From positions 14,482,519-14,546,518 of the forward strand of contig JADWOT020000006.1 in the NCBI GenBank assembly GCA_036345935.2: 64,000 nucleotides of DNA, read 5' to 3'. The notes under the pieces are model-generated. The model was not told where the DNA came from, did no database searches, and was given only the letters and a program-made list of their open reading frames with translations. Within the stretch, counting starts at the first letter, position 1; each line of letters opens with the position of its first letter. This stretch comes from Taenia hydatigena. Its lineage: Eukaryota > Platyhelminthes > Cestoda > Cyclophyllidea > Taeniidae. Positions 1 to 15,200 of this stretch are shown piece after piece. The position numbers and the translations under genes were made by a program.

Positions 1-297
1 ATCGTTTTGATGCCCGCCATAGATTACATTAGATAAATCCAGAAGACAGTATTCCGGATACGGCTATAAACTTTTAACCAATCTAAACAGTTGAATTCGA
101 GCAGAAATATTTTAGGATGATAAGATGCATGCATAGCCTTTACACAACAAAGCACAAACAAAGCGTGGAATGTTGCCGAATTTCATCCGCTTTAAACTAT
201 GCAATCAACAATATCAATAAAACTAAAAATGACGTTGGGTAGCTGAGACGCGTAAGTTTGATACAAAGGTTAATTAAATCGCAGACTTTACACTTAC

Positions 298-3200
298 CCA
301 CAATTGCCATTGTATTCAAACTTTCCTTGGTTCAGTTGCATAGCAAGATCAGGGGTTTGAAAGTTGAGCGCAACCATTTGACATCCAGCGTTCCAAAAAA
401 TCTTTAGAAAATTTCCAAAAATCGGCGGACTATTAATTACTTTGCTCCGTGTAGGGCAATGGTAACGAGGACGGTAATTTTACAATGGCTGAAAATGCGT
501 TCAACACGCAACGAAGTTTACGAGGAAGCCATCAGATGGATTAAAGTGATTGAGGCAAAGTGGGTCACCAGGGTTTAAAATTCACCTCAACAACCTTTCA
601 GAGGCATTCATAGTCCAAAGTAAACAAAGCTATAAACCCATCTGAAAAGCTGGTTAAAACTTAGGAATGCAGGAAGAAAGTTTGAAATAAAAGGCTAATA
701 ATGGTCAACCACTCATTTCTTAAATTGTGACTACGGGCTTCGGGACAACTGTCTGTGATAATCCTGCACAAGCCCACACTCGACAGGAAGCCTCTAATTT
801 GATCCTGTTAAGTAAGTCAAGTACTTTATAGCAAACTTTTAACTACTACTTTACCTGAGGCATGTAGTTGCTGGACTCAACACGATTTCCACGTGGGTAA
901 ATGCGACTCATCTGACGCTTGTTGTAACTGTTCACATCGATTAAGGAATTAATAAGAGGGCTTTAAGGGTATTTATCAGCCAACATGTTAAGTACATTTT
1001 ACCTCAACATAATGAAATAACAAAGCGATTTTTATGGATCTGCTTCGCTAAGACCAAATAGAGATTCAGTGGCACGTGTAATCATTAGTAAAAAGTGACA
1101 GCAAGTAAATTAATTGTAAATATTAAAATGTAGACACAAAAAATAAGCAAATAATAATACGAATGGTACTAAGTAGAATATTACAACGAAGTAGCGCATT
1201 GAAAAGGACTTCAAGGATGCATGCAAGCATATAGCGTAAAAAGGGACCACATGGCAAAAGTCCTTCATGCAGAGTAGAAACAAGGTGGAAACACACAAAA
1301 AGATACCAAACAAATTCCGTGCAACTCCGCTTGATGAGACCAAGAGCGGTGTTCTCATTGAAAGACGACATTTGGAAAGACAGTCGTTTTGCTCAAACAA
1401 CATGTGCAAAGGGAAAGAGAAAAGGGAGGCACATTAAGCATTAATCCAAGATGCTGGAGAGAGGAGCAAGCTTCACATTCATTCTCACGCAGACCTCGAG
1501 AAAGGAAAGGATACTTTACGAATTCAATGGCCTCGTTTTTCATCAAACCCAAAGCCACCGTCTCGCTAAAGGAGGACATGTGATAGTGGATGTTCTCATC
1601 TACATATGCACAACACAATGATCCACGCATTGACATGCATTAATGCAAAACACAACACGCAATTTGGCACGGGACCAGGCAAGCAACACAGAGGGCAAGG
1701 GGAAAAGAAATCCACATTAAGCTTTTATAAATGAGACAAGAGGTTGTTAAGAATAGGAATTGATCTAGCTAGCAAAATTATTAATGTGCATTTCAAGAGA
1801 AGATAGAAACCTTAGAGATTACATGTAACCTGTTCAGTCGTTGGGCACATTGCGCGCATGAATTAGTCAAAATAACAAACATTTCTAGACCCTTTAGAAT
1901 TCGGATTGAAGCGAGGAACACAAAATCCAGACTGACCTTCAGCGACGTCGAAGCCTTGAAACTTGACCGGTTGAGCATAATTGACCATGGAGGAGAGAAG
2001 GGGATGAATTGTCTTCGTTGCACCTGTATAGTGGTACTGGGCAAGCATGGCCTGCTCTTCTTCTGCAGTTAGACTACCCTGCAGTAGAAGAGGGGAGAAT
2101 CGAAAACCGACAGAAAGTAGCTAAACAATTGATAGGCAAGCATGTAAACTACAAATTTCGAGCTGCTTAGCACACACAATAAGCATATCGGAGAACCCAC
2201 ACTTAAGTCAGGCTAATTTTAAAGATAAGAGATTTTATGCAAGCATTCAATGCAAAAAATTAGCAAGCTAAATTTTTGATGTAATTCGTATCGATTTCAA
2301 AGGTGCCATCAACGCTTTTGTACCAACGGGAGGCGTAAATTAAGGTGTCTAGGATGAATGATGATGCCGACGAAAAAAAGCAAAACAGTTGGAGACGAAA
2401 CAAGCGAAGCCTTTAATTGTTTTTTGAGGAATGAATTCATTTTCTTAGTTTGAAAAGGCCAGAGGAACTTTCAAACAGGTCTAAAAAACATCTCACTAGA
2501 CATTAGTCAACAACAGAATAGTTGCAGCATTATCAATAACACAATTGCCTAAAAAAGATTTGTTCTTAGGGTGACAAGGCACTGAATAAAGTTTGCCATA
2601 TGCTTTTCGTGGAATACATGAATTTTAGAATGAGGGTAAAAAACATCGTGTAGTGTCCAGCAAAATACCGGTGCCTAAGCATCACACTGCCAGAAGAGCT
2701 TGAAGTGCTTCGAGAAAAAAATGTTTTACGAAAGAGTGCATTTGGGAAAACCAATCCCACGTGTGGACCGTACCTTAAAACTTGAATGATAAAATAACGA
2801 CTATCATGAAAATAAAGGGAATTAGATAAAAAACACCTTGAGAGATTGTGCAATGAATAAATACGAACCTCTTCCTGTTGATCCAAAGGAAACGTCACGC
2901 AAAAAACCGCGGCGAATGTTGGAAAGAATGGATAGAAAGTTAGGCGTTCGACAGGGAATTTAATAAAAAGTTACTAGTTCATCAAATCGACGGTACATTA
3001 AGGCATCACCTAGCGTGAAAATCAGTAACACAAAGCAAAGATATGAAACCTGCAAAAGTGGTAAAAAACCAACTCGCATGAACCCTACTTCGCCTTTGCA
3101 AACAATCACAACAGTTTTAAATGAGCTATACTTTTTAATCAACAAAGAAAGTGCAATAGCGAAAGATACCTTTTTCGTTACCAATCGCTTCATCTCAGCT

Positions 3201-6200
3201 TCGGAAAGTTTGCCCAGCAAGGATGAAGAAAAAACACCGCTAGTGGAGAGGGCATTGATTTGGCCCGAGCCGGGCCGCAGTTTGGTTTCCGGGTGGGGAT
3301 CTATATCACCTAGGCAGAAGCCAGAACGAAAAACCAAAAACATTAGAAGCATTTTTTGTTGAAAAAGGATTTGATCAAAACCAACCCTAAGAATTCTAAA
3401 AATAAGTTCAGATTGACAGAGAAAGACAGTACTAGTGATATCGGATTAAATCGTACAGATGGTAAAAGGGAGCGCAACTATGACTGAATTTCCGAATTAG
3501 AGAAATTATTAAGTTTACGGCCAGTATTTCCCAAAGCTATAACGACACTTCAAAAGTCTAAAATGCGTTAAAAAACAGTCGGAAAGTGCAAAAGGGTGAG
3601 ATAATAACAAATAAACACGCACCGTTTATGGGGCTGACGTCACAGTCAGTGGAGCCAAGGGGATCGGGATCTTCCGCCACATCATCTTCTTCTTGCACAG
3701 GATCGGCTTGGCCTTTCATAAACAATTCCAGTTGGTCTAAAAGGTCAATGGATCACCGAAACCATTAACGACCAGAACAATGAAGGTCATCTTAGCCACA
3801 CAAGGACTAGAACAAATGGCCAGTAAGGGCGTTCGCTAACATCGGCGACGCAGAGACCTACAGGGCATTAATCTGTATGTATGCAAGGATTCCGGATGAG
3901 AATTTCACAGCTAGTGATTTACAAGCACAGTTAACCTGGAGATAACTACTAAATCCGAGTTTCGCAGCAGAAACGCTCGAAAGGAATATGCAGAATAGCA
4001 AGACGGTAAATAGTTTATCAGGTAAAGCTACTATGCATTAAAGTTACGATAGGGGATCCCAACGATTCTAGCAGCTGAAACAGATGCAAAGGTGATGACG
4101 CAATCTTTGTAGCAGCCAATGCCGAGAAAGTGAAAAACCTACGCTTTTCGACATCGGGATCCAGGCGCTTATTCTTAATGAGGATTTTTCTTTTGAGTTT
4201 CTCGGGGGATGGAAGAGGAACGCCGGGTTCAAGCTAAGAAGTGGAGAATAAAACATTCAAGTCTACATTTAGAAACAGGGGGAAATCGAAACAATGGATA
4301 GAGCTATTGATAAAAACTGTGAAAAAACCAACGATTCCAATAGCAAGATTAAAAGCAGCAAAGTCACATTCGAAGGATTTCTTGTTTTACAATAATGCAG
4401 GATGTACGAAAGCAAAGATACGCACAACTGCTTCAAATAATAAGTGCTCGACCAATCAAATAGGTTAAGTCCTTAAGTATGCACGCGTTTTTTAGATAAA
4501 ATTCACATGACTACATGACAGCTCAACCTCAGAATGAGAACGTGAAAGATCAAGAAGGATGCCATAATTAGGATGGTAAATATGATAGAGGGAGAAGTGA
4601 TGGAGCAGGAAACGTACGGGATATTTGTCAAGCGGCTTTGTCAGTAGCATGTCACCTAGGATGTCTTCGCAGTACTTCGCCAACTTATACTGCTGGTGCT
4701 TGCTGTGAAATAACAAAAAGAATCGGGCATACCTTCAGTGGGTGATTTAAAAGTCAACTTTTAAGCATAGAAAAGTGGTACAATAATGAGAACTCGAGTA
4801 CTAAGATGTAGCTGGTTTTATTCTAACTGAAGAAACACCAATTATGCGACTGAAAATGGTAATAGCGGATAGATTAAAAAACGATTTTACACAACCGCCC
4901 CGTTAATATTTACATAATTAATGTCGTTATCGACTGAATATTTGCGCACTATCAGTTATTCACAAGGAACTTCACAAATTACGATTTCATTAAAGCTAGC
5001 ATCCCTGAGCAAGGGGATTGAGCCTTCACTCCCTCCACATGTTTAAGGTGCATGCGTTGCTATTCAACGGCCTTTGGACGATATGGGATTGGAATGTATT
5101 GGATGAGATGAGGTGTAACATTGTCCAATGATCGCTGGGAAGTGGGAGACGGACACAAAGCACAGGTGACCTTAACACTCAAACAATCGCAACCGCGATA
5201 TTTACTCAGGATTGAAAAAGCAGCCAGAACCAGACGCGTGGGCGAAGGCAGAAGTTCTGTTAACGTACCTGCAATGATTTTCGAAAGACATAATGAGAGG
5301 ATATTCTGAAGTTACAAAAGCCGTGTCCCGAACAGCATATATCACATCCTAAATGTGCAGAATGAAAAAAAAAGACTCAGAGTTAACCATAACTGCATTG
5401 AAAGCGCGAGAAATAAGAGAAATAAGAGTCAATGTGACGCAATAAACAAGTGAATGGAGATTTGATTCCTTTCGACAATCATACACACTAGATGTAATTC
5501 TCTGAGAGGATGAGATATTAAGCTGGCGCTTTTAGAAGCACCCAAATACCTTGGCGGAATAATGAACTAGCAATCCTATAGTTAATGAACCAAAAGTTGA
5601 CTTATGTGAGTGGATAAAATGATTCAGTTCTACATAACACTTTCAGTCGGAACGTTCAGCGAAAAACATTAAAGCGCTTACCTTAAAAAGAATATCGGAA
5701 CACATAGCTTTTCCATGAGTGATGATAGGTTCTTGATCTTCTCCCTTGCCGTCCCAGCAGTCAAGTTCGATACACCTGTGAGAAAGGAGTGTTAGGTAAA
5801 CGCGCAAAGGAGCGATACGGGGACCTACAAGGGGAATGACAACTTGTTTTGAAAAAGACAATTCCGTACAGATAAAAATTTCATGATGTGAGAACGCATC
5901 GAAGGTGGTGCACCATGATTAAGTTCTTAGTGCTCCGAGTAGTAACTAATTTAGGAAGACGGACTTCACCCAGCCTACATGGGCACTCAAAAGACTATAT
6001 GGAAGCATTCTAACAAAATGATAATGCAGTATCCTGAGAAGGAGGAAGAAGAAGTTTGCATGTGCACGCACACACAAGCCCGTATGAATTTGGCAGGCGT
6101 TCAGACGACCCTAATTAGAAGTGAGAAACAATAACTCACACCAAAAACAATTGATCACCTCCAAGAAGAATGTGAATGCACTACGTATACATATATTTAA

Positions 6201-9200
6201 AGTATTTGGATAGCGATGGTTCACACGCAAATAAAGGGAAATTAAAAACAAAATTTGGGGGAGGTTGGGAACGCTTGGTTTAAAAACCTGTAATTCTGAA
6301 AGACCAGACGTAAACATTGAGTCTATGAATAGAACGCTGATTAATCAAATAGTAAGAATCAGCTCACAAAACCATGCCGAAAGCGCCCATACATAACAAA
6401 TGGAGCAGAACTAGGGAAATTTTGAAGTAAAAAAGCAGAAAAAAAACGAATCAGCTAATAAGGTGATGCAATCAATGTATTTGATGACAAAGTGAGCCAC
6501 TAAGAGTAGGAAAATTGACCGATTTACACCCATATAATTGCCCACGGCGTGGAACGCAAAACTGGAAAAGGTTGTGACATACCGACATCCAGCAAGAAGC
6601 ACTTGTCGATAGATCTCGACCGACGACTTGCCACCAAACTGTCTACCAATGAGGTAGGTGTTGTGCGAGGAATTGATGTAGTAGTGGCATAGCGGTTGGT
6701 CCATGTCCTGATATATATCCAATCGGTCGAGAAAAACCGGAGCATTGTCATCCGACATCAGATAGCGATAGAAGCCCTTCAGACTCACGGTATCTACGAC
6801 ATCGACGGAACAATGGTTATGGGAGTGAATTAACGTTTCTGTCACAGTTAGGGCGAGGTGATCAGCCTAGAAAAGCGAAGAAATTGGGAAAAAGCAACAG
6901 TGTCTTAATTCAGATAATTTAGTGGGACGCATTAATAAGCTGAACAGGTCATTAATCAGAATGGATAAAAAACCGAAATTCCACCGAAGACAAACCAGAA
7001 CTGCTATTTTTGTCCCGTGAATCGTATGTTTCCTGAATGTATCGGATCGTTTGGCGATTTGCGTAGGGGTAAAGGATTTCATTCAAACGAGGATCACGTT
7101 GAACCTGATAAATTCAGAAAAAAAAGTTAGCAGATAGCAAAAATATAGGTTCTCGAAAGGGAATGTATAAATTCTATACATTATTATTCTCGCATGAACC
7201 ATTATCTACAGCTGTTTGATACGTTCTGCTGTTCGAAAGAAGCCTTTTGAAGGTTCAGAAAAACAAATGCCCAGACTTGGTCCAAAGGCATAGTTGAATT
7301 TCACTAAGGCATAACTACGGAGATCCCAAAATAATGCTGAAACAATGGAGTTACAAAAAAATCAAAAGACAGTGGACAAGTCCATTCAACATACTTCATT
7401 CAGAAACCCTATCATTTTGTCGGCAGTAATTGTGTCCCTGCCATGAGATCTGAAACAGAGAAAAAGAGTTGTTGAAACCAACCAATTACCCCCCCCTCCC
7501 CCCCAAGATGCCTTCAAATCAGTACGCTGAAAGGTGGACGCGAAACACGTAAGAGTCTAGCAAAAGCACCTAATTTACCGTTTTCGTTCTGTACAAGCCA
7601 CATGGGTAAGCTACGAGAGTACTTAAATACAATAAACATTACGAAAAACCTCGCCCTATGAGGATAGAAATTCTTAGCGATAGAATGGAATGTAATAACA
7701 TGAAGGACGGTAAAAATTAATTCAGAGGAAGCATTGGAAAATCCGCATTTCAGCATAGAAAACAAAAAGTACGCGGCATTACAATGAATTAACTTATACA
7801 AAGACCGAATTTGATTTTGTGTTTACAACTTACAGTGATTTGAACAGCTCCTCAATGTCAGTTCGGGGACAGATTTTATGATACAATTCGTAGAACCGTT
7901 CGAACGTAAAGTCTGAGGGTTCTACTTCATCATTCTAGGCAAGAAAACTTTAATTTATAACAGCAATCAAGATTTACGATTTGGAAGCATTGCTCCTAAA
8001 GGCAAGTTAAACAAGACCAATATGAGGGCTTACACTTCGATAGTGAGGCCCGATGCCATCAAGTGCGTACAAAAATCTTGGTCAATGTCTCTTTGGTTAT
8101 CAGCGTAAGGATTACAGTCAGCTATTTGACTGAGGTCATTTAACTTAAAACAAGAATACAAATGAGACAAGTTATCATGAATGCAAATTAAGATCGGAAT
8201 GCAAATAAAAACTGGATGGAAACGTATATCGTTTTGCAAAATCCATTAATCATCCGAGCAAGTTAATTTATTAATGCCGCCAACTTGCCAATTAAAACTT
8301 AGAAGTCCTAGGCTCAATTGACCCGTAAACAAAGGCCACCTGTTTTGCCACTAATGATTACGGAGCGAGAGGGATCTGAGTCTTACTAACACCTCCCATG
8401 GAGGATGAAAATGAATTCGGCGAATCCCTTGTTCTACTGACTAAGAAAGCATAACTAAGGTGAAAGGTACGAAAAAACTACCTTTCCTGAAGGGAGGCCG
8501 AGATCCTTAAGACTCTGGAAGATTATGCGCTCATTGCGACCGGAGGCGAAAGTCTTGGTCACCACTCTGACGGGGATTTTGCCACGAGGATTCACCGTTA
8601 GTGTTATCCGCAACCAACTGCCAAACGGGAAAACAATGACAACAAATTATTCGGAAGATAGAAAAGTACCAGAGTAAGCACCCACTATGGGCCAGCACTA
8701 CTTTTTCGAAGCAAAATCTAAACAACGATCCTTCACAATTCGACCAACTGAAATAACGGAGAACCACAAAATTTAAATGGCTGCGTAGAATATTTACCAA
8801 CAGCGATCCCATCAAATGGGCAAATGTAGAGAGCCAAAAACACAAATAAGATGGTTAGTGGTAGTATTGTGAAAAAACACGCAAAGGTACAAAGTGTATG
8901 ATAAAAGCTGGAAATTAGTTTAGAGGATGCCAGAGGCAGAATCAGTTTTCCAAAGAGAAGAACAATTAGGCAAAAATGGTTCGAATTTAGATAAGCATCA
9001 TTACATGCAATTCACCAGGTTCGTTGGTTGATTCGCAAGTTACAGAGTATGAGCGCATAAAGTAAAGCCAAGATCGGAAACAGCAGATACTAAGCAGTAA
9101 AGGCAACAAGCACTTTCTGGAACTAAATGATGCAAAGAGAGGAAATTGTCTCAAATTGTTATTTAATCCAACATAAAAATAATAAACCTTAGCATTTAGC

Positions 9201-12200
9201 ACAACAATAGCGAAAATATGGAAAATGAACAGACTAGTTATGCTAAAGCGGCTTGTATACGAAGATCTGTGACTGAATTAAAACATATTCGTCAAGTTGA
9301 ATTGAACGAAAGACACTCACTACTTTCATACCATAAAAAGACGTAAAGTTGGAACAATATGAGGAATTTTTGAGATTAAATTCCACTCCACACTCATTTG
9401 AGTAAACGAACAAGTGGATGAAATTGGGTTCATTTGAGAAGGGAGAGGATTAAATCGCATTCCCAGTGCAGCCGAAACTAGTGCCAAATGCTTGACTTCC
9501 AGCATGTGCCAGCAAAGCGCAGCAGCAAATGCTAACAGGCATTTGTACGGGCGTGAAAGACCCATTGCACCTAACACCCAATTGAAAACTAAAAGCCAAA
9601 GTCGCTTCCTTCAATTCATAAGTCATAAATTATTAAACGTTTGACGCTTAGGAGCTGTTGTTGTAACCTTCCACCGAGAGATAAAACCACGACTAAATTC
9701 ATCAGATATTTAACGTAGTTGGCGCGGATAACTTACTGCTTTCGCAATTGTGTCATTGGACAAACATTTTGAGCTTTGGTATTATGCGTGAGACCCCGGA
9801 CAGACTGAATCCATAGCTAGAATAAACGATACGATGACTTTCAGCCAGGGGAGAATAATCAAATAGGAAGATAATTAAGTCATTTATACAGGATCTGAGC
9901 TATTAAACTTATTTACAGCGATTTTTGAACGTATGACATGCTGCTTATGGGTTCATATTATAGATACGTAACTGACTTGTGGAGGCATTAACAGAAAATC
10001 AGAGTTATCGGGCATAATTCATCGTCCTTTTGATACGATTACTTTCTCAAATGCAAGGAAATGGATTCAGTGTGCATATCGAGTTTAAATTTTGAAGATT
10101 AACGCCAGAACAAATAACCCAGAAATGGGAATTCTTCGCTTAAAGCATATAATAGTGGCCAAAACTTGATACAGTAACGATACGATACCGAGCTTATAGA
10201 CAAGTGTATTGACCTATGGGGATATTGTAAACATTAAAGCTGCATTGATGGTGAAAGACACGAGACTCACCGAGGCAACCTCTGATGAAGCTGCCACGAA
10301 ATTAGTGTAGGAAATATTCACTAAATCTAGCCCACTGCAAACAGTCACGATGCGCTCATCCAAATTCTTTCCACCCGAGGGCATTCGTTCCATCAAAGCT
10401 CCCAGAAGTTTTTCATCCTACAAAATGTTTTTCCACGGAGTTCAAATAATCGAAAAGATAAGCAAAATTGCTTCAAAACGATAGTCTACCTTATTTATGG
10501 CTGCCATATACTAGACGATAAATATGGTCCAGTGACCAAGTACAGAACTAGAAAGGTGATATGGAAGGGGAAAAGGGTAGTTAAGTTCTAATGGGATATG
10601 GCCGCGCCAAATTCATCTTTATTAGGAATGTGGGCATGGGAGCTGAAATACGACAGACGGCTCATGTTATGCGAGCTACATACACTCCTGGAGGCCTACT
10701 AAATATTATTCACGGATGAATAAATGCTGTGAGACCGTTGGCAAGTTCAGGCATGTGATCGGGCCTTTATACAGAAGTCTATCTGTATAGTCTACCCGTC
10801 AAAGGGAGCGAACATATCAACGTGGCACTCCAATGCCGTCGCGAAAGGTAATCTGATATAGTGCTTTTACCAGATGGATACCACGCGTATAAACCTTATC
10901 TGAATGAAAGAGTAGTATGTCGATCATTCAACGTTCTGTAAATGAAAAAGACGCCAGAGATAGTCGATATGGCTTCAAAAAGTAATGCGGGAAAGAAATC
11001 AAAATCTATTACAAGGGGTGAAAGAAAGAACGCTTTTGGGATAAAATCTATAAAAGCTGTAATAAATTGAGTCAAGAGTAAGAACGTCCAGAGAATTCAG
11101 TAAAGTCGACGCATAAAATGACACCAAAGCACGAGACAGGCGAAGGTCAAGTGCATGATATGTTGTACGCTAATGCTCGTGCTTAAATACAAATTATTGG
11201 TCGAAACAGCGAAATAAAGTGTCGAACGTGCTCAAATCAACTCCAACACCGTCACTGCATTTTGATGTTTATATTTATGATATAACGAAACTCGTGCTTC
11301 ACATAAGCCTAATTAATACGGATAAGTGACTTCTTTATTCGATTGAGAGTGACAAAAACGTTTTAAAAGTCATCCACAAAGTGTGCTTTCAGAGGCCACG
11401 GTTACAGCAGTTAGCGCAAGAAGCCATCTCCCATGCAAGGGCACGAGTGCATTTTAGAGGTCATCAGGACTGCGAGTACGTCAACTTTAACGCGAAGCAC
11501 AAGAGCCCGATACAGTGACAAACAATTCGAGCGCATTCAACTTTACAATGCTCAGGGCATTTCCCACATTCGGAGATATTAAGTAGGTAACGCGTATGCG
11601 GAGAGAAAAAATTCAAGTAGACCTAGATATGATGATCAGAAAATGCAAACCATGAGTGCTGGTTGGGGAAAGGGAACTGCAATCTAAAGAGAACTGCATT
11701 TAGCTCAGTTACAAATTTCAAATTAAACTCAAAACGGAGCTTGTAAATCCGATTTCCAAGCAAAAAATGAAGGGCCGATGTACCTTCGGTTTCGTGCCTT
11801 GCCGGACATCACTGACTTGCGAAAGCTCCAGAACCTGACCCTCCTAAAAAAGAATGAATTAAAAAAATTCGAAACGTGACTTGGAAAGTCGGTAAAAGGT
11901 GCATTCAACCATGAAAATTCAAAAATACCACTGGATGGGGTATTGTGGTAGAAATTTGGAAACTGCTTAACGACATATTTCATCCTTTCAAATACCCATA
12001 AAGGTGTCGGCATGACCTGAAAACTTCAGAGCAAATAAATTCGCACAAAATATCGCTATAAAAATTAGTAATTGAAACACCTGCAAAGTAGCACAGAAAT
12101 TAAATTAGCATTGAGGGGCCATTTTGCAAAATACATTCAAAGCCAAACAAAAACAATTAATTTGCTGTTGAGAGAGTAAGCAGTTTTATGTGATGTAAAC

Positions 12201-15200
12201 GAATAACTTAATGTTTTTTCAAAACGAAAAATACCGGCCATACATATTTTCTGCCGATGAAGACTTTGGTACTCGACGGAAGAGTGCCACCCTCACATAA
12301 CAACCAACAGGAGTTTTGCATTTCAAACGCTGATCATGGCTGCGTGAAAACTACTTTAATAGCCACAAGGAAATGCCACTACCAGATGAATCAGGATGGA
12401 AAAGAGCAAGGTGGAACCAGTAATAAATGAAAAATCCGAAGCAAAGAGTGTTATTATCAACTGACATTGCTCATGCACATATGGGAAGAATGAGACACGA
12501 GTCCTCTAAGTTACTGGAATGCTTCTAACAACAGAGGCGATTTAAGCAGAGGCCTGTCAACCGCGGCAGATGTTGTGTTATGGTGGCAGTCAATGTTAAC
12601 GATTTTAGGCTCTTCGTGTGGGTGGTAATGACTTACATTAGTTTCACTTTTCCAGAACAGGAAGAAGCCATCTTCATCCACACGCAGGAAGCAACCGAGC
12701 TCCAGCGTTCCAGTTTCCTGAAAATCAAACAGCAATACGCTGAAGACCATGGGGAGAAATCGGAAACGGGCTCAGAATCAGAAGAGCTGATTGGGGAAAG
12801 GATACAATGAATATGAAATGACTCCGAAAAATTGAAATGAAAGATAGGAGGCAACAGCATAACAACATTCAAAACCATCACAAAATAAAACAAAAGGACG
12901 CATACCGTGTAGAATGAAAGCAGCAATGAAATTCCAATACTCACTACCGGAGTAGAAGTCTACAACCGATGTCAATGACGCATCTATTTCGTGCAATTAG
13001 TAGGTACGACGGCAGTGTACTAAGTACAAAAATAACACAAATGGAAAGTGTGCCTGCTAAAAAACACGTTTTGGTAGGCCTTATACTCAATAAATGCTTA
13101 ATTCCGAAAACTCTAAAATGTCCAATCATATGGTGGAATTAAAATCAAACAACTGGATGAAACGAAAAGTTAACAGTGATAACCTCCCAGCCGCATCTAT
13201 TCTTAATAAAGATTTCGTGATGACGCATATGAAAGTGAAAAGAATTTCAAAGCTCTCCAGCACGAAAAAAAAATAGAAAACAAATGCGACCGAAAGTATT
13301 TTTGAAGGTAAGGCCAGCCCATAATGGCTTAACTGTTGGCAGGGCAAAAGCGGATCTGAGAGGGGAGAATTGAAACTCGAAGGCAGTTCGAATAGAAAAC
13401 AATGCCAAGTCATCAAGTCTAAAAATTTGTGTGAAAGAACAACCATAGAGAGCTTATGAACGGAAAGGATTTCGTTACTGGAGTTGAAAGCTATAAACCA
13501 TGGTCAAACCAGTCATCCATGCTAATCTATTTAACAGTAATAAGTGTTGTCAAAGACAATTGGTTTTAAACCATCAGCTTGTATAGGAACATGTGACAAT
13601 TCGTGGTGAAAAGAGCTCATTTGTTTTGGCCGCCGGAAGTAATTATGCCATTTTCCAAACAACCACGAGGGATAGGAAGTGAACTCCTGGCTGCATGGGT
13701 AAAATAATAGTCAGATATATGCCAAAAAGGCGTATGAGACGAATGGAACGCATAATTATTTTGATTTCGAAACACAACATCTCAATGAGGTAGTTAAATT
13801 CTTACACCGCACAGTGGCAAATGACCATCTTATGAGGGACCAACAGTTAAGAAATATGAAAAAGGTATCAACGCGCGGAGCATACTAAAGAACCAGGGAA
13901 CCTTCTTTGGGGTTGAGAAAATACACCTCTTGATGCAGCTTTGATGCAAACCCAAGTGCAAGTGAGGGAAAAAAGAAGACTAAACTGAGGAAGTATGAGC
14001 AGCGCAGCAGCTACTTGCGGAAGTGGGAGTGACAACGTAATGCGTGCCAGGTTGCTTCCTGACGAGTGGACGCGTGAGCATACGCCGGCGGAAGCTTGAT
14101 TGCAGAGGCGTGGCGTGGCGCATTTCAAAGTTCAATTTACACTGGCTTCTCATACATACATACATGCATACGTACGTACATACATGCAAACGCATGCATG
14201 CATACATATTCATACATGCATACGTACATACATACATACACGCAAAGTTCACATGTTACACATGTTAATGCACATCACACAAAGTTCATTTGTCACTCAT
14301 TCTATTCCTTAACGTACAAAGACCATTGTTTTGTATGCGCAGTGGTAATAAAGACAGATGATGAGAGGTGAAGGTTAGGGGGAATGCTACTGTCGACAAC
14401 CATGAAGCGTTATCAAGGAAAAACGTCATAGAAGACTCTTGTTTCAAATGATTTCGGGTCAGTGGGTCTTAGAACCAAAAAACATTTGTGTGCGCGGCAA
14501 GCGCCATCCAGATAAATAAGAGACTCAGCATCCACATAAACTCGGACGGTGATTACTTCCCTTGTGGACACCTACTGAAGTTGTTGCATACTCCATGAAT
14601 CAACATCGAAATAACAAACCAGACAATCATCCACGCAAGAAGCAAAAATTACCGATGCAAAGCAGTTTATGAAGACCTAAAATTACCGTTAAATTGATCG
14701 GAGATGACCTATCTCGGATTCTTATCACCACTGCCAAATTTGGCCTCAAATTCTATCCGAACATAGTACTCAATGTATTTAAAATTGAGTCGGAGGGACG
14801 CCAATCCTACAGGTATATGGGGTATTTCGATATTCAATTTAAAGCTAAACAAAAATAACAGTGATTAAGGATGCATGAAAAAAAGGGTCAAATCCGGACG
14901 GGTAACAAGCCCTTAACTCTTCGTAATTTTATCTGAAAACATGGTATGCTTAGGTGAATAAAGTGAATAGTAGCAATTTCAAATCAAGTACGTGGCAAAT
15001 AATTGCACCAAATAGATGCAGTCGAGCTTCGCAGGCAAGACCTCAATTTTAACAATCACACGATGGTTGATCAATCGGCATCGGGATGATAAATAAGTAG
15101 TAGGTAGCTCAATCACATAACCGATCGCGTTAGAACTTCCGATCTCTTCAATGAACACGGCAATTAGTGTAGGGTGATGCGGCAATTGACTAAAATCTGG

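Noticed and set aside
1389..1583. Plus-strand open frame over the duplicated PLC-beta exons
   Set aside because: It is antisense to the exon pair, whose splice sites and homology are on the minus strand.
8030..8140. Minus-strand frame ([17 protein letters not shown]...) between PLC-beta exons 6 and 7
   Set aside because: It does not match the PLC family, and exons 6 and 7 join in phase without it (SGK to NDEVEP).
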